Positions 1 to 6,772 are shown, counted from the first letter of the stretch. The stretch is 8,119 nucleotides of DNA from JBGTBQ01 sp041749275 (GCA_041749275.1 JBGTBQ010000124.1:1-8119), one strand, 5' to 3'. The notes: a model not told the origin generated them from the sequence alone. Translations and numbers: made by a program.

Positions 1-60
1 GCGCGGAGGACGCGGAGAAAATAGTTCATCTTCTCCGCGTCCTCCGCGCCTCTCCGCGTT
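1..60. repeat. Perfect 19-bp inverted repeat with a tandem purine/GC motif
   Basis: Bases 1-19 are the exact reverse complement of bases 31-49, separated by an 11-base spacer (20-30), so either strand can fold into a 19-bp hairpin. The right arm runs on into a further copy of the same motif (TCTCCGCG at 51-58). The arms are built from a short unit, CGCGGAG plus 2-3 bases, repeated about every ten bases. Related 'ctccgcgtcctccgcgcc' strings are, from general knowledge, common as dispersed intergenic repeats in several bacterial phyla. It lies downstream of the minus-strand gene that ends at 109. The left arm starts at base 1, so the element may extend beyond the window. There is no T-run, so it is not a typical intrinsic terminator. 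Confidence 0.8.
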
Positions 61-108
61 GAAATGAACTTGCCTCACGCTCAACCCCGTCCTTGACGCT
101 GAACGAAG

Positions 109-637
109 TTAACGGCGCGGCGTGAGCGTGAAAGAGGAGAAGAATTTGTTAATGTTCGGCCCGTCGTCCTTGCCCTTGAGCGTGACCGCCGCCAGCATGT
201 ACGGGCGTGGGCCGACAACGTAAACCCGCGCTAGAAAAGTGGCCTGTGGACTTTCCGCGCTGAACTCGATGCCGGGGTGCACGCCGAGTTTGATCGGTTT
301 TTCGGCGACCAGCGTGGCCTTGACGCCTTTGATGAAGTTATCGCGGTTGGCGGCGAGTTCGCCCTGCACGTTCAGCCGCACGCCCGGTTTGTAAGTCCAC
401 ATAGCCGACGATGTAGAACGCGTTCTCGGTTTGCGTGGTGTAGAGATAGTTCGTGAAAGGGGAGAGCGGGCCGCCGTCGTTCTTCGTCTCCTTCTCTTCC
501 TTCGGCACGCCGGGGAGCAGGACGGAGAAGCGACCTGTCGGCGGCTTGAACTTCACCCACGATTCGGGCGTCTGGAGGCCGAGGGCGGTCGTCGCAAGGA
601 GCAGGAGCAGGAGCGCGGCGGTAAATTTTTTCGTCAT
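109..637 (-). pseudogene. Frameshifted small secreted protein gene, unknown function
   Basis: Two overlapping minus-strand reading frames make one protein. The first part (637 down to about 395) starts ATG and encodes a signal peptide: MTKK followed by a leucine/alanine-rich core ending near LGLQ. It then reads WVKFKPPTGRFSVLLPG. After GYVD the frame goes wrong and ends at 338. The second part carries on in the other frame as YKPGVRLNVQGELAANRDNF and ends in FFSSFTLTPRR with the stop at 109. Removing one T of the minus-strand GACTTAC (393 or 394) restores a continuous 175-residue protein. I do not recognise a named domain. The 'W..F....GRFSVL.PG.P' opening resembles small exported proteins I associate with acidobacteria, which is only an inference. 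It has its own promoter at 695-724. It is either a recent pseudogene or a sequencing error, since the downstream part looks undecayed. Only a weak purine-rich Shine-Dalgarno tract precedes the ATG. Confidence 0.75.
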
Positions 638-657
638 CAGGGGTCTCTCTCTCTCGG

Positions 658-691
658 AAAAATAAAAAGGCGGAACGCCCAGCGCCCCGCC
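658..691 (-). terminator. Strong intrinsic terminator after the HD-GYP gene
   Basis: Read on the minus strand, 691 to 669 forms a 10-bp stem (GGCGGGGCGC / GCGTTCCGCC, with two G-U pairs) around a TGG loop. It is followed directly by TTTTTATTTTT (668-658). The hairpin starts 54 bases after the HD-GYP stop codon, so it probably ends readthrough from that gene. It also sits in the leader of the next gene, and the predicted start site of the 695-724 promoter falls inside its 5' arm. Confidence 0.75.
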
Positions 692-694
692 CTG

Positions 695-724
695 CTTATA
701 ACGTTATTTCAGCAACCTCGTCAA
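695..724 (-). promoter_or_regulatory. Sigma-70-type promoter for the small secreted protein gene
   Basis: On the minus strand, TTGACG (724-719, five of six matches to the -35 consensus) and TATAAG (700-695, five of six matches to the -10 consensus) are separated by 18 bases. The predicted start is near 688, giving a leader of about 51 bases before the ATG at 637. A perfect 10-bp palindrome, ATAACGTTAT (698-707), overlaps the -10 box and could be a regulator site, or may only reflect AT-rich sequence. The promoter lies wholly between the HD-GYP stop and the frameshifted gene. Confidence 0.6.
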
Positions 725-744
725 CGATGAGCAGCGCGTCCGCC

Positions 745-2805
745 CTAATGCGTGAGTTTGGATTCGAGCGGCGTCTCAGTCGCCGGCGGCGGCACCGCGC
801 CGAGCTTGATCTCCGTGCGCGTCAAAGCGGCGGGGCTGTCAAAAATGGTTGCCAGAATAGCGGCGGCTTTCTGGAGCAGGCGCTGTTGGTTGGCGTCGTA
901 CTCAGCGAGCGAGACCGAATAGACGGTGAGCGCGCCGTACAACTCGCCGCCGGAGGCGATGGGTAGTGCCGAGAGCGTGCGATAAGCGGCGAAGCGTTCG
1001 GCGAGGTGCGGGTGCAGGTCAAGCTTGGGGTCGGCGTTGCAGAAGGGCTGGCGGTTGGCGAGCACCCACCCCGTGACGCCCTCGCCGGCCTCGACGACGC
1101 GCCCCTCCAAAAGATGCGCGTTGCGGCCCGCGGCGTATACGACGGCGCTCTCGCCGCTCTCCGGCGCGACGCGCGTCACGGCACACGTGTCGAAGGGCAC
1201 GAGCGCGCCAAGCTCCGTGACGAAGGCCGCGAGCGCGTGCTCAGTCGAGGATGAAGCGCGGAGCGCGGACGAGAGTTGATGAAGGGCGTGCTCTTCTTCG
1301 TCTCTGAGGTTATCCGCGCCGGAAGCGTCCGCTTTGCCCTCTTCCGCCAGCCCGGCGGCGGGCGCGACCTTGAGCGCGGCCTCGGAGAGTTGCTCCATCG
1401 GCTCGATGCCGTAGTTCGGCGCGGGGTCGTCGCGGTGGGCCTGTATCTCCGCCTCGAACTCCGGCAGGTGCGTGATGAAGACGCCGACGACGCGCGGGTC
1501 GTAGAAAGCGCCGCTGCCCTCCATGATGTACTTGATGGCTTCGTCGCGCGTCATCGCCTTGCGATACTGGCGGTCTTCACGCACGGCGTCGAAACAGTCC
1601 ACCACCGAGAGGATGCGCGCGGTCAGCGGGATGTCTTCGCCCTTCAGTCCGTCCGGATAGCCTTTGCCGTCCCAGCGCTCGTGATGATGCCGCACGACGG
1701 GCACGACCGGATAAGGAAACTCGACGCGACTTAAAATCTGCGCGCCCGCGACGGTGTGAAGCTTCATCTTGTCGAACTCGACGGCGGTGAGCTTGCCCGG
1801 CTTGTTGAGGATGTAGTCGGGGACGGCGATCTTGCCGATGTCGTGCAAGAGCGCCCCGGCGCGCAGCGCCTCGATCTCGGCGTCGGTGCAGCCTAAGATG
1901 CGCGCCACGCCCGCGGCGTAAATCTGTACGCGCAGGACGTGCTCGTGCGTCACTTCGTCTTTGGCGTTGATGGCGACGGCCAAAGCCTCGATGGTCTGGC
2001 GGTGCGCCTTGTCCATCACCTCGATGCGCTCGCGGCTCGACTTCTCGATTAAGTTGATGCGCTCGCGCACGCTGTCGCGGTACTGGCGGTGCCCGAAGTA
2101 GAGCGCGAGCAGCGTCGGCACGCCGATGACGAGGGTGACGAGCGCGTTGTATTGCAGCGCGACGTAGAGCAGGCTGGCGACGGCGCTGGTGGGCAGGAAG
2201 ATCGGCGCGGCCCACAGAAAGCTCTCGCGCCAGCGCTTGAGGACGGGCGCGTGCTCGCGCAGCGCGAAGAAGGTGGAGAAGAGGACGGTATTGCAGACGA
2301 CATGGACGATGCTCGCCGCGAGCAGCGCGACGGCGACCGCCGAGAAACTCTGTCGCGGCCCCGCGCCCGACTCGTCGAAGCCGTGGCGCAGCACGACGCC
2401 GAGGACGCTGCCGCTCGCCCCGGCGACGAGCGACATCATGCAGAATGAGAAGACGTTGCTGGAGAGACGACGCACGGCGCGGCGCGACGCGGTGAAGCCC
2501 TCGACACCGGCGACGAAGACCGCCGGCAACACGCCGAGCCAGCACGCGACGAGCAGAACGAGGGCATCGGAGAGCGAGAAGTTGACCTTCTCGGCGGTGA
2601 GCCGCAGGCTTGAAGGAATGGGGAAGGTCAGCGGGAACATGCCAACGACGACGGCCACCGGCACGAGCGCGACCAGAAGCAACTGATCCCGCAGCGTGTG
2701 GTTGAGCAATAGTCCGGCGGCAGCCGCGAGCCACAGCGAAAGTCCCGCCGCAATCACGAGGGCCTCGTAAGCGAGGCCCTTTTTGTCCATTCCTTGATAG
2801 ACCAT
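745..2805 (-). CDS. Membrane HD-GYP cyclic-di-GMP phosphodiesterase with C-terminal GAF domain
   Basis: The protein has 686 residues. Residues about 12-237 hold six or seven hydrophobic segments, then a charged linker (RQYRDSVRERINLIEKSSRERIEVMDKAHRQ lies within 240-270) that looks like a signalling coiled coil. The HD-GYP domain covers about 275-450, with the HD pair H321-D322 in HDIGK, H350, H373-H375 in HHHERWDGKGYP, and D403. HD-GYP enzymes hydrolyse cyclic-di-GMP to pGpG and GMP, so the predicted role is lowering this second messenger at the inner membrane. Residue 285 is Val where three-metal HD-GYP proteins carry Glu four residues before the first His (H289), which suggests a two-metal site (inference). 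A GAF domain (about 508-656, including VVEAGEGVTGWVL) may sense a ligand. The start at 2805 is supported by GAGAGG (2819-2814) eight bases upstream; the Met at residue 6 has poor spacing. It follows the S8 protease gene by 64 bases, so co-transcription is possible. The input it senses is unknown. Confidence 0.93.
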   Translation of the reverse strand: MVYQGMDKKGLAYEALVIAAGLSLWLAAAAGLLLNHTLRDQLLLVALVPVAVVVGMFPLTFPIPSSLRLTAEKVNFSLSDALVLLVACWLGVLPAVFVAGVEGFTASRRAVRRLSSNVFSFCMMSLVAGASGSVLGVVLRHGFDESGAGPRQSFSAVAVALLAASIVHVVCNTVLFSTFFALREHAPVLKRWRESFLWAAPIFLPTSAVASLLYVALQYNALVTLVIGVPTLLALYFGHRQYRDSVRERINLIEKSSRERIEVMDKAHRQTIEALAVAINAKDEVTHEHVLRVQIYAAGVARILGCTDAEIEALRAGALLHDIGKIAVPDYILNKPGKLTAVEFDKMKLHTVAGAQILSRVEFPYPVVPVVRHHHERWDGKGYPDGLKGEDIPLTARILSVVDCFDAVREDRQYRKAMTRDEAIKYIMEGSGAFYDPRVVGVFITHLPEFEAEIQAHRDDPAPNYGIEPMEQLSEAALKVAPAAGLAEEGKADASGADNLRDEEEHALHQLSSALRASSSTEHALAAFVTELGALVPFDTCAVTRVAPESGESAVVYAAGRNAHLLEGRVVEAGEGVTGWVLANRQPFCNADPKLDLHPHLAERFAAYRTLSALPIASGGELYGALTVYSVSLAEYDANQQRLLQKAAAILATIFDSPAALTRTEIKLGAVPPPATETPLESKLTH
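2759..2785. other. GC-rich hairpin inside the first codons of the HD-GYP gene
   Basis: Bases 2759-2767 pair with 2772-2780 (nine pairs, AGGGCCTCG with CGAGGCCCT) around a TAAG loop. On the plus strand the stem is followed by TTTTG and looks like an intrinsic terminator, yet no plus-strand gene precedes it. On the minus strand it sits 26-47 bases into the HD-GYP coding sequence (codons for GLAYEAL) and is preceded by AAAAA. It could dampen early translation or block antisense transcription, or it could be a chance result of GC-rich codons. Confidence 0.5.
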
Positions 2806-2869
2806 GTCTCGCGCCTCTCAGGTGGGCGCGGGAGAGATGTGAGCGCCCCTCCCGGCGGTAAAAATAAGG

Positions 2870-5068
2870 TCAGCGGCGGCGGGGCAGAAGTAGGCTCCGC
2901 GGGGAGAGCCGCCGGACGCCGTCGGGGAGCGAATGCTCGCCCTGCACCATGACCTCCTCCTCGTTGGTGCTGGCCGAGGATGGGTCAATCATGTTCGACC
3001 CCCAAGAGGATTGATTGTCGAGCGTCCAGTCGTGGCTCGCGCCGGAAGCGTAAGCGCCGTCGGCGCAGGCGAACTCGCTGCCGATGGTAAAGCCGCTGCC
3101 GATGGTAAAGCCGCTCCCGATGGTAAAGCCGCTCCCGATGGTGAAACCGCTGCCGATGGTAAAACCGCTGCCGATGGTGAAGCCGTCGGGCAAGACATAT
3201 CTGCCGTCGGACAGTAGGTAGCCGTCGGCGACGACGAAACCGCTTTCGAGCACCTGCCCGTTGGCGAGACGATACCCGTTCGTCAGGCGCAGACGGTCGG
3301 TGAAGGCGACGCCCTCGACCCAGACGACGCCGTTGTTGAGCGGCACGGCCTCGCCCGCGATGGGCGCGGTGGTGTCGAGCGTGTCGTAGGTCAGTTTCTT
3401 GTCAGTGATGAGATTCTCGCCGGCCTTCGCGCGGTGCGCGTCCCTGCGAATCGCCTTCGTCACCGACAACGCGGCGCTCGTATTCAACTCGCCCGCGCCT
3501 TCGGTGATGACGCGCTCGAAGGTCGTCATCTCGCCGCGCATGACCTTTGCTTCATAAAAGGGCAGGCGTTGCGCGGTACGCATCAGCACGGCCTTGACGA
3601 TCTCCGGCGTGAGCGAAGGGTTGGCTTCGAGCATGAGCGCGACCGTGCCGGAGACGGCGGGCGCGGCGAACGAGGTGCCGCTCAGGATTTGATAAGTGCC
3701 GGTTGCGTGCGGCGTGTTGGTGCTGGTGTCGCCGGTGACGAGCGAGCCGACGAGACCGCCGCCGCCCGTGCGCGAATAAGAGTTACTGGCCGTGGGCGAC
3801 GAGCTGGCCGTCTCCGCCGCGCCGATGCGATTGCCGGGCGCGACCAGATCGGGTTTGATGAGTCCGTCCACGAGCGTCGGGCCGCGCGAGGAGTAGGTCG
3901 TGATGACATCATCGGAGCGGTGATTGGTCTGCTGCGTGTTCGTCGCGCCGACGGTGATGACGCGCGGCGAGTTGGCGGGCGAAAGTATCCCGCCGTAGAT
4001 CGTGCGGCCCGCGGCGTCTTTGCCCCAGTTGCCCGCCGCGACGACGACGACGATTCCGGCGTCAGCCGCGCGCGCGACCGCTTGGCACAGCGGGTCGGTG
4101 CGAAAACTCTGCGACGGGGCGGCGCCGAGCGAGAGATTCATCACGCGGATGTTGTACTTCGCGCGGTTGCTGACGACCCAGTTGATGCCGGCGATGACGC
4201 CGGAGACCGTGCCGATGCCGTGGGAGTTCAGCACGCGCACGTCAACGAGATGCGCGCCCGTGGCGATGCCGCCGTAGGTCGGCTCGCCCGCGGTTTGCGC
4301 GGCGGTATCCTCGCTCGCCTGCCCCGTGCCGGCGGCGACGCCCGCCGTGTGCGTGCCGTGGCCGTAAGCGTCTTCCGGCGTGGACTCGCCGGTGAAGTCA
4401 ACGCGCTTGACAATGCGGTTGTAAGATTCGAGCACGGGCTGCGAGAGCAGGCCCGTGCCGAGTCCGAGCAGGCCCGCGCTTCTTTCCCAACGATAGCCCG
4501 CGAACTCGGCGGCGTCCGGCGGGCTGATGCCGCTGTCGAGGATGGCGATGCCGACGCCGTTGCCGCCGCCGCCATCCGCCAGTTTCTCCTTGCCGACGGG
4601 CAACACCTTGCTCGCGCCCGTCGTCACTTCGGCGTGGCTCTTGTTGTCGGTCGCGTTGCGGTTGTTGTTAGCGGGCGCGGCGAGCGAGGCCACGGGCTGA
4701 TCGAGCGAAACCCATGCGACCTCCGCGCGCGACGCGACCTCCACAAGTCTCTCGATGGGCACATCAGCGACGAGTACATCGAGGCCGTCGAACCGTTGGA
4801 CGCGCTCCGCGCCGGCGCGTTCAAGCGCGAGACGCGCGCGCGCGGGCGGCGTTCCCGCGCGCAGGTTGATGATGACATGAGCGCTTTCGCTCTGGCCGGG
4901 CCGTGCTTCGCGGACGCGCGCCAACAGATCGTCCGTCATCTTCCGGGCCGCGGAGCGGTCGGGCGCGGCCTCTCCGCGCGTCTTCACGGCAGGGGCTTGG
5001 AGCGCGCCCGCCGTGGGCGTGAAGAGAGCCGCGGACAAGAGCAGAACAGTAAAGATTGATTTACGCAT
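2870..5068 (-). CDS. Secreted subtilisin-like (S8) serine protease with glycine-rich hexapeptide-repeat tail
   Basis: The protein has 732 residues when started at the ATG at 5068, which opens directly on a signal peptide (MRKSIFTVLLLSAALF..AGALQ). GAGAAG lies seven bases upstream. The same frame extends to 5209, but that extension would bury the signal peptide. Residues about 60-125 resemble the inhibitor I9 propeptide. The peptidase domain covers about 168-540, with Asp178 (AILDSGI), His237 (GHGTHTAGVAAG), oxyanion Asn347 (VVAAGN) and Ser466 (SGTSFAAP); all four catalytic residues are intact. From about 592 the tail follows a six-residue rhythm (LTNGYR LANGQV LESGFV VADGYL LSDGRY) and then six near-perfect FTIGSG units (630-665). 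The C-terminus is short and arginine-rich (SLLLPRRR) with no recognisable sorting signal. Predicted role: extracellular or periplasmic protein degradation after removal of the propeptide. The HD-GYP gene follows on the same strand, and the rhomboid gene is divergent. Substrate and localisation are not shown by the sequence. Confidence 0.93.
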   Translation of the reverse strand: MRKSIFTVLLLSAALFTPTAGALQAPAVKTRGEAAPDRSAARKMTDDLLARVREARPGQSESAHVIINLRAGTPPARARLALERAGAERVQRFDGLDVLVADVPIERLVEVASRAEVAWVSLDQPVASLAAPANNNRNATDNKSHAEVTTGASKVLPVGKEKLADGGGGNGVGIAILDSGISPPDAAEFAGYRWERSAGLLGLGTGLLSQPVLESYNRIVKRVDFTGESTPEDAYGHGTHTAGVAAGTGQASEDTAAQTAGEPTYGGIATGAHLVDVRVLNSHGIGTVSGVIAGINWVVSNRAKYNIRVMNLSLGAAPSQSFRTDPLCQAVARAADAGIVVVVAAGNWGKDAAGRTIYGGILSPANSPRVITVGATNTQQTNHRSDDVITTYSSRGPTLVDGLIKPDLVAPGNRIGAAETASSSPTASNSYSRTGGGGLVGSLVTGDTSTNTPHATGTYQILSGTSFAAPAVSGTVALMLEANPSLTPEIVKAVLMRTAQRLPFYEAKVMRGEMTTFERVITEGAGELNTSAALSVTKAIRRDAHRAKAGENLITDKKLTYDTLDTTAPIAGEAVPLNNGVVWVEGVAFTDRLRLTNGYRLANGQVLESGFVVADGYLLSDGRYVLPDGFTIGSGFTIGSGFTIGSGFTIGSGFTIGSGFTIGSEFACADGAYASGASHDWTLDNQSSWGSNMIDPSSASTNEEEVMVQGEHSLPDGVRRLSPRSLLLPRRR
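3078..3185 (-). repeat. Six 18-bp tandem repeats encoding FTIGSG
   Basis: Six consecutive 18-bp units lie at 3078, 3096, 3114, 3132, 3150 and 3168. On the plus strand the unit is CTGCCGATGGTAAAGCCG or differs by one or two bases, mostly at synonymous positions. They encode FTIGSG five times and FTIGSE once. They sit at the end of a longer, degenerate six-residue pattern in the protease tail, so the array probably arose by recent duplication of one unit. Copy number may vary between strains. Confidence 0.95.
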
Positions 5069-5460
5069 GGGAATGCTTCTCGTACCTCTGAACTTGAGAA
5101 AGACAGGCGTCCCTACGCCGCATCGTCCAAACTGACACCGAAGACACATCAAAAAATATGCCGAGGCCACGCACGCGGCTAAAACATTGGCTGGACACAT
5201 CGCAAGCAAGCAGGCACGCGCGCACCAAGTCGCTTTGACCGAAAAGGCATGACCGGATTTCCGTCAAATAGAACGAACGCGGTTATGTGAGTCAGGCAGT
5301 AATAAAAGTTCCCGGCGGCTTACTGCCTGCTGCCTGCTGCTTGCTTTCCTGTGCGCGAGGCGGCGTTGTAGAATCACGAGCAAGAGAAAGATTTTTTGTC
5401 GTTATAATTTTGCCTGAAGGACGAACGAAAGACGCGGGAAGTTATGCTGGGCGACCGAGC
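5069..5460. other. Divergent intergenic region between protease and rhomboid genes
   Basis: No convincing gene lies here. The reading frame of the rhomboid gene stays open back to a GTG at 5287, but its codons there are not GC-rich at third positions and the peptide (MSQAVIKVPGGLLPAACC..) looks like translated spacer. The region holds a dyad at 5234-5268. It also holds a low-complexity CTGCCTGCTGCCTGCTGC tract (near 5323-5341) and two plus-strand -10-like hexamers, TAGAAT (5369-5374) and TATAAT (5403-5408), neither with a good -35 box. I could not identify a clear promoter for the protease on the minus strand. Confidence 0.6.
5234..5268. promoter_or_regulatory. Imperfect 11-bp dyad, candidate operator
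   Basis: TTTGACCGAAA (5234-5244) and TTTCCGTCAAA (5258-5268) are inverted copies with one mismatch in eleven, and a 13-base spacer. The half-sites are 24 bases apart centre to centre, a little over two helical turns, as for a dimeric regulator. The position between two divergent protease genes would suit shared control. No regulator gene is present in the window to pair it with, and a chance dyad cannot be excluded. Confidence 0.35.
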
Positions 5461-6765
5461 GTGTGCCGGCGTTGTGGCGCACTCGTCGGGTCGGGCGAGC
5501 GCGACTGCATGATGTGCGGCGCGCCCGTGCGCGACCCCGTGGACGAGAGACGAGAGGCGCGCACCGCGCTCGCCGACGGCGAGACGATGCGTTTCGTGCG
5601 CGCCATCGTCTCGCGCCCGGCCACCTTTACCTTCGTCTTTCTCACGGCCTGCGTCTTCCTCTACCTGTTGATGGAATTTTCGGGCGGCGCGTTCGGCGCG
5701 GTGCTCGTCGAGTACGGCGCGAAGAAGAACAGCCTGATTGACGCGGGCCAGTGGTGGCGCTTCGTCACGCCGATCTTCCTGCACGTCACGGTGCCCGGAC
5801 TCGGCCCCCTGCATCTCCTCGCCAACATGTACGGGCTGTTCATGCTCGGCCCCTACGTCGAGAAACTTTACGGATCGGCGAAGTTCGTCGTCTTCTGGGT
5901 TTTGACGGGTGTGGGGGGCGTGGCGGCAAGCTATCTGACCGTGCGGCCCGAACTGGCGACGGGCGCGTGGGCCTATCTCTTCAAAGCGCAGGACGCCGCG
6001 GCGGCGGGCGCCTCCGGCGCGCTGTTCGGACTGGTCGGCGTGCTCTTCGTCTTCGGCATCAAGTACCGGCGCGAGTTGCCCGAAAATTTCAAGCGCGCCT
6101 TTGGCTTCGGCATGTTGCCGATGATTCTGCTCAACCTCTTTATCGGCTATGTCGCGCAAGGGGTCATTGACAACGCGGCGCACCTCGGCGGCCTCCTCTC
6201 CGGCGCGCTGCTCGCGCTCTTCATCGGCTACAAGCGACCGGGAGAGCGGCAACGCGGCGCGCTCGTGTGGCGCGTCCTGCTTGTCGCGTTCCTCGCGCTC
6301 GTCTTGGTGAGCTTCTCAATGGCGTGGCGCAACTTTGGCGGGCCGGGGCCGGACGTGAGCCGTTTCAGCCTGCGTAACCTGTTCGGGCCGTCCGCGCTGG
6401 CCGCGTACCTCGGCGCAATCAACGAGAGCGGGCCGGCCTTCAACGCCGCGCTCGACGGAGACGCGGAGCCGGCGGAGCGCGTCATCAATAAGCTGGACGC
6501 GGCGCCGCCGCTCGACGAACGCGAGAAGCAACTGCGCGGCGAGTTGAAGGCACTGCTCGTCAGCGCGCAGGGGTTCGGTTCCAGAAAGCCCGAAGTGCGA
6601 AAGCAAGGGTCGGCGCTGGAGCAGAAGGAGCAACTGAATCTCGCGTTCGAGGGCTGGCAAGATCGCTATCAGGAGTGGATCAAAACCGAAGGTAAGGATT
6701 ACGGCATCGCTCCGGCAGAGGATGCGCCGGCGGACACGCCCGGCGAAGTGAAGCCGGCGCCTTAA
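5461..6765 (+). CDS. Rhomboid-family intramembrane serine protease with N-terminal zinc ribbon
   Basis: Started at the GTG at 5461 the protein has 434 residues. It opens with a zinc ribbon (C2-x2-C5 and C16-x2-C19), followed by a first membrane segment (about 55-73). The rhomboid core has WWRF (98-101), the HxxxN pair H118/N122 (HLLANMYG), the nucleophile Ser185 (GASGALFG) and the catalytic His241 (DNAAHLGG). A last membrane helix (about 267-287) leads to a soluble, charged tail of some 145 residues with helical stretches. Rhomboids cleave membrane proteins within the bilayer; the substrate is unknown. The start is uncertain. Only 7 of the 17 codons just upstream (5410-5460) end in G or C, against 14 of the first 17 from 5461, which favours 5461. 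No Shine-Dalgarno decides it, and TTG 5410 or GTG 5287 are in-frame alternatives. Rhomboid relatives often carry a few residues before such a zinc ribbon, which would favour 5410. It is transcribed away from the S8 protease. Confidence 0.9.
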   Translation: MCRRCGALVGSGERDCMMCGAPVRDPVDERREARTALADGETMRFVRAIVSRPATFTFVFLTACVFLYLLMEFSGGAFGAVLVEYGAKKNSLIDAGQWWRFVTPIFLHVTVPGLGPLHLLANMYGLFMLGPYVEKLYGSAKFVVFWVLTGVGGVAASYLTVRPELATGAWAYLFKAQDAAAAGASGALFGLVGVLFVFGIKYRRELPENFKRAFGFGMLPMILLNLFIGYVAQGVIDNAAHLGGLLSGALLALFIGYKRPGERQRGALVWRVLLVAFLALVLVSFSMAWRNFGGPGPDVSRFSLRNLFGPSALAAYLGAINESGPAFNAALDGDAEPAERVINKLDAAPPLDEREKQLRGELKALLVSAQGFGSRKPEVRKQGSALEQKEQLNLAFEGWQDRYQEWIKTEGKDYGIAPAEDAPADTPGEVKPAP

Positions 6766-6772
6766 GAAAACA

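Noticed and set aside
75..131. Nine-bp inverted repeat TCACGCTCA (75-83) / TGAGCGTGA (123-131)
   Set aside because: A 39-base spacer, no T-run and overlap with the end of the coding sequence; not convincing as a terminator.
1577..2734. Second long minus-strand frame within the HD-GYP gene
   Set aside because: The product is arginine-rich without domains, and the main frame encodes clear membrane, HD-GYP and GAF segments. It is a frame shadow.
2870..2930. Frameshifted C-terminus of the S8 protease (arginine-rich end)
   Set aside because: Neither alternative frame gives a recognisable continuation, so there is no support for a frameshift here.
3078..3185. CRISPR array
   Set aside because: The units are 18-bp head-to-tail repeats with no spacers and encode FTIGSG in frame.
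3434..5059. Long plus-strand open frame (541 codons) opposite the S8 protease
   Set aside because: Its product is arginine/alanine/aspartate-rich with no motif, and the minus strand has an intact protease with all catalytic residues. It is an antisense shadow typical of GC-rich genes.
5069..5209. 47-residue N-terminal extension of the S8 protease
   Set aside because: It would place the obvious signal peptide internally, and it lacks a ribosome site.
5374..6252. Minus-strand open frame opposite the rhomboid gene
   Set aside because: No signal or motif; the plus strand carries the complete rhomboid catalytic set.
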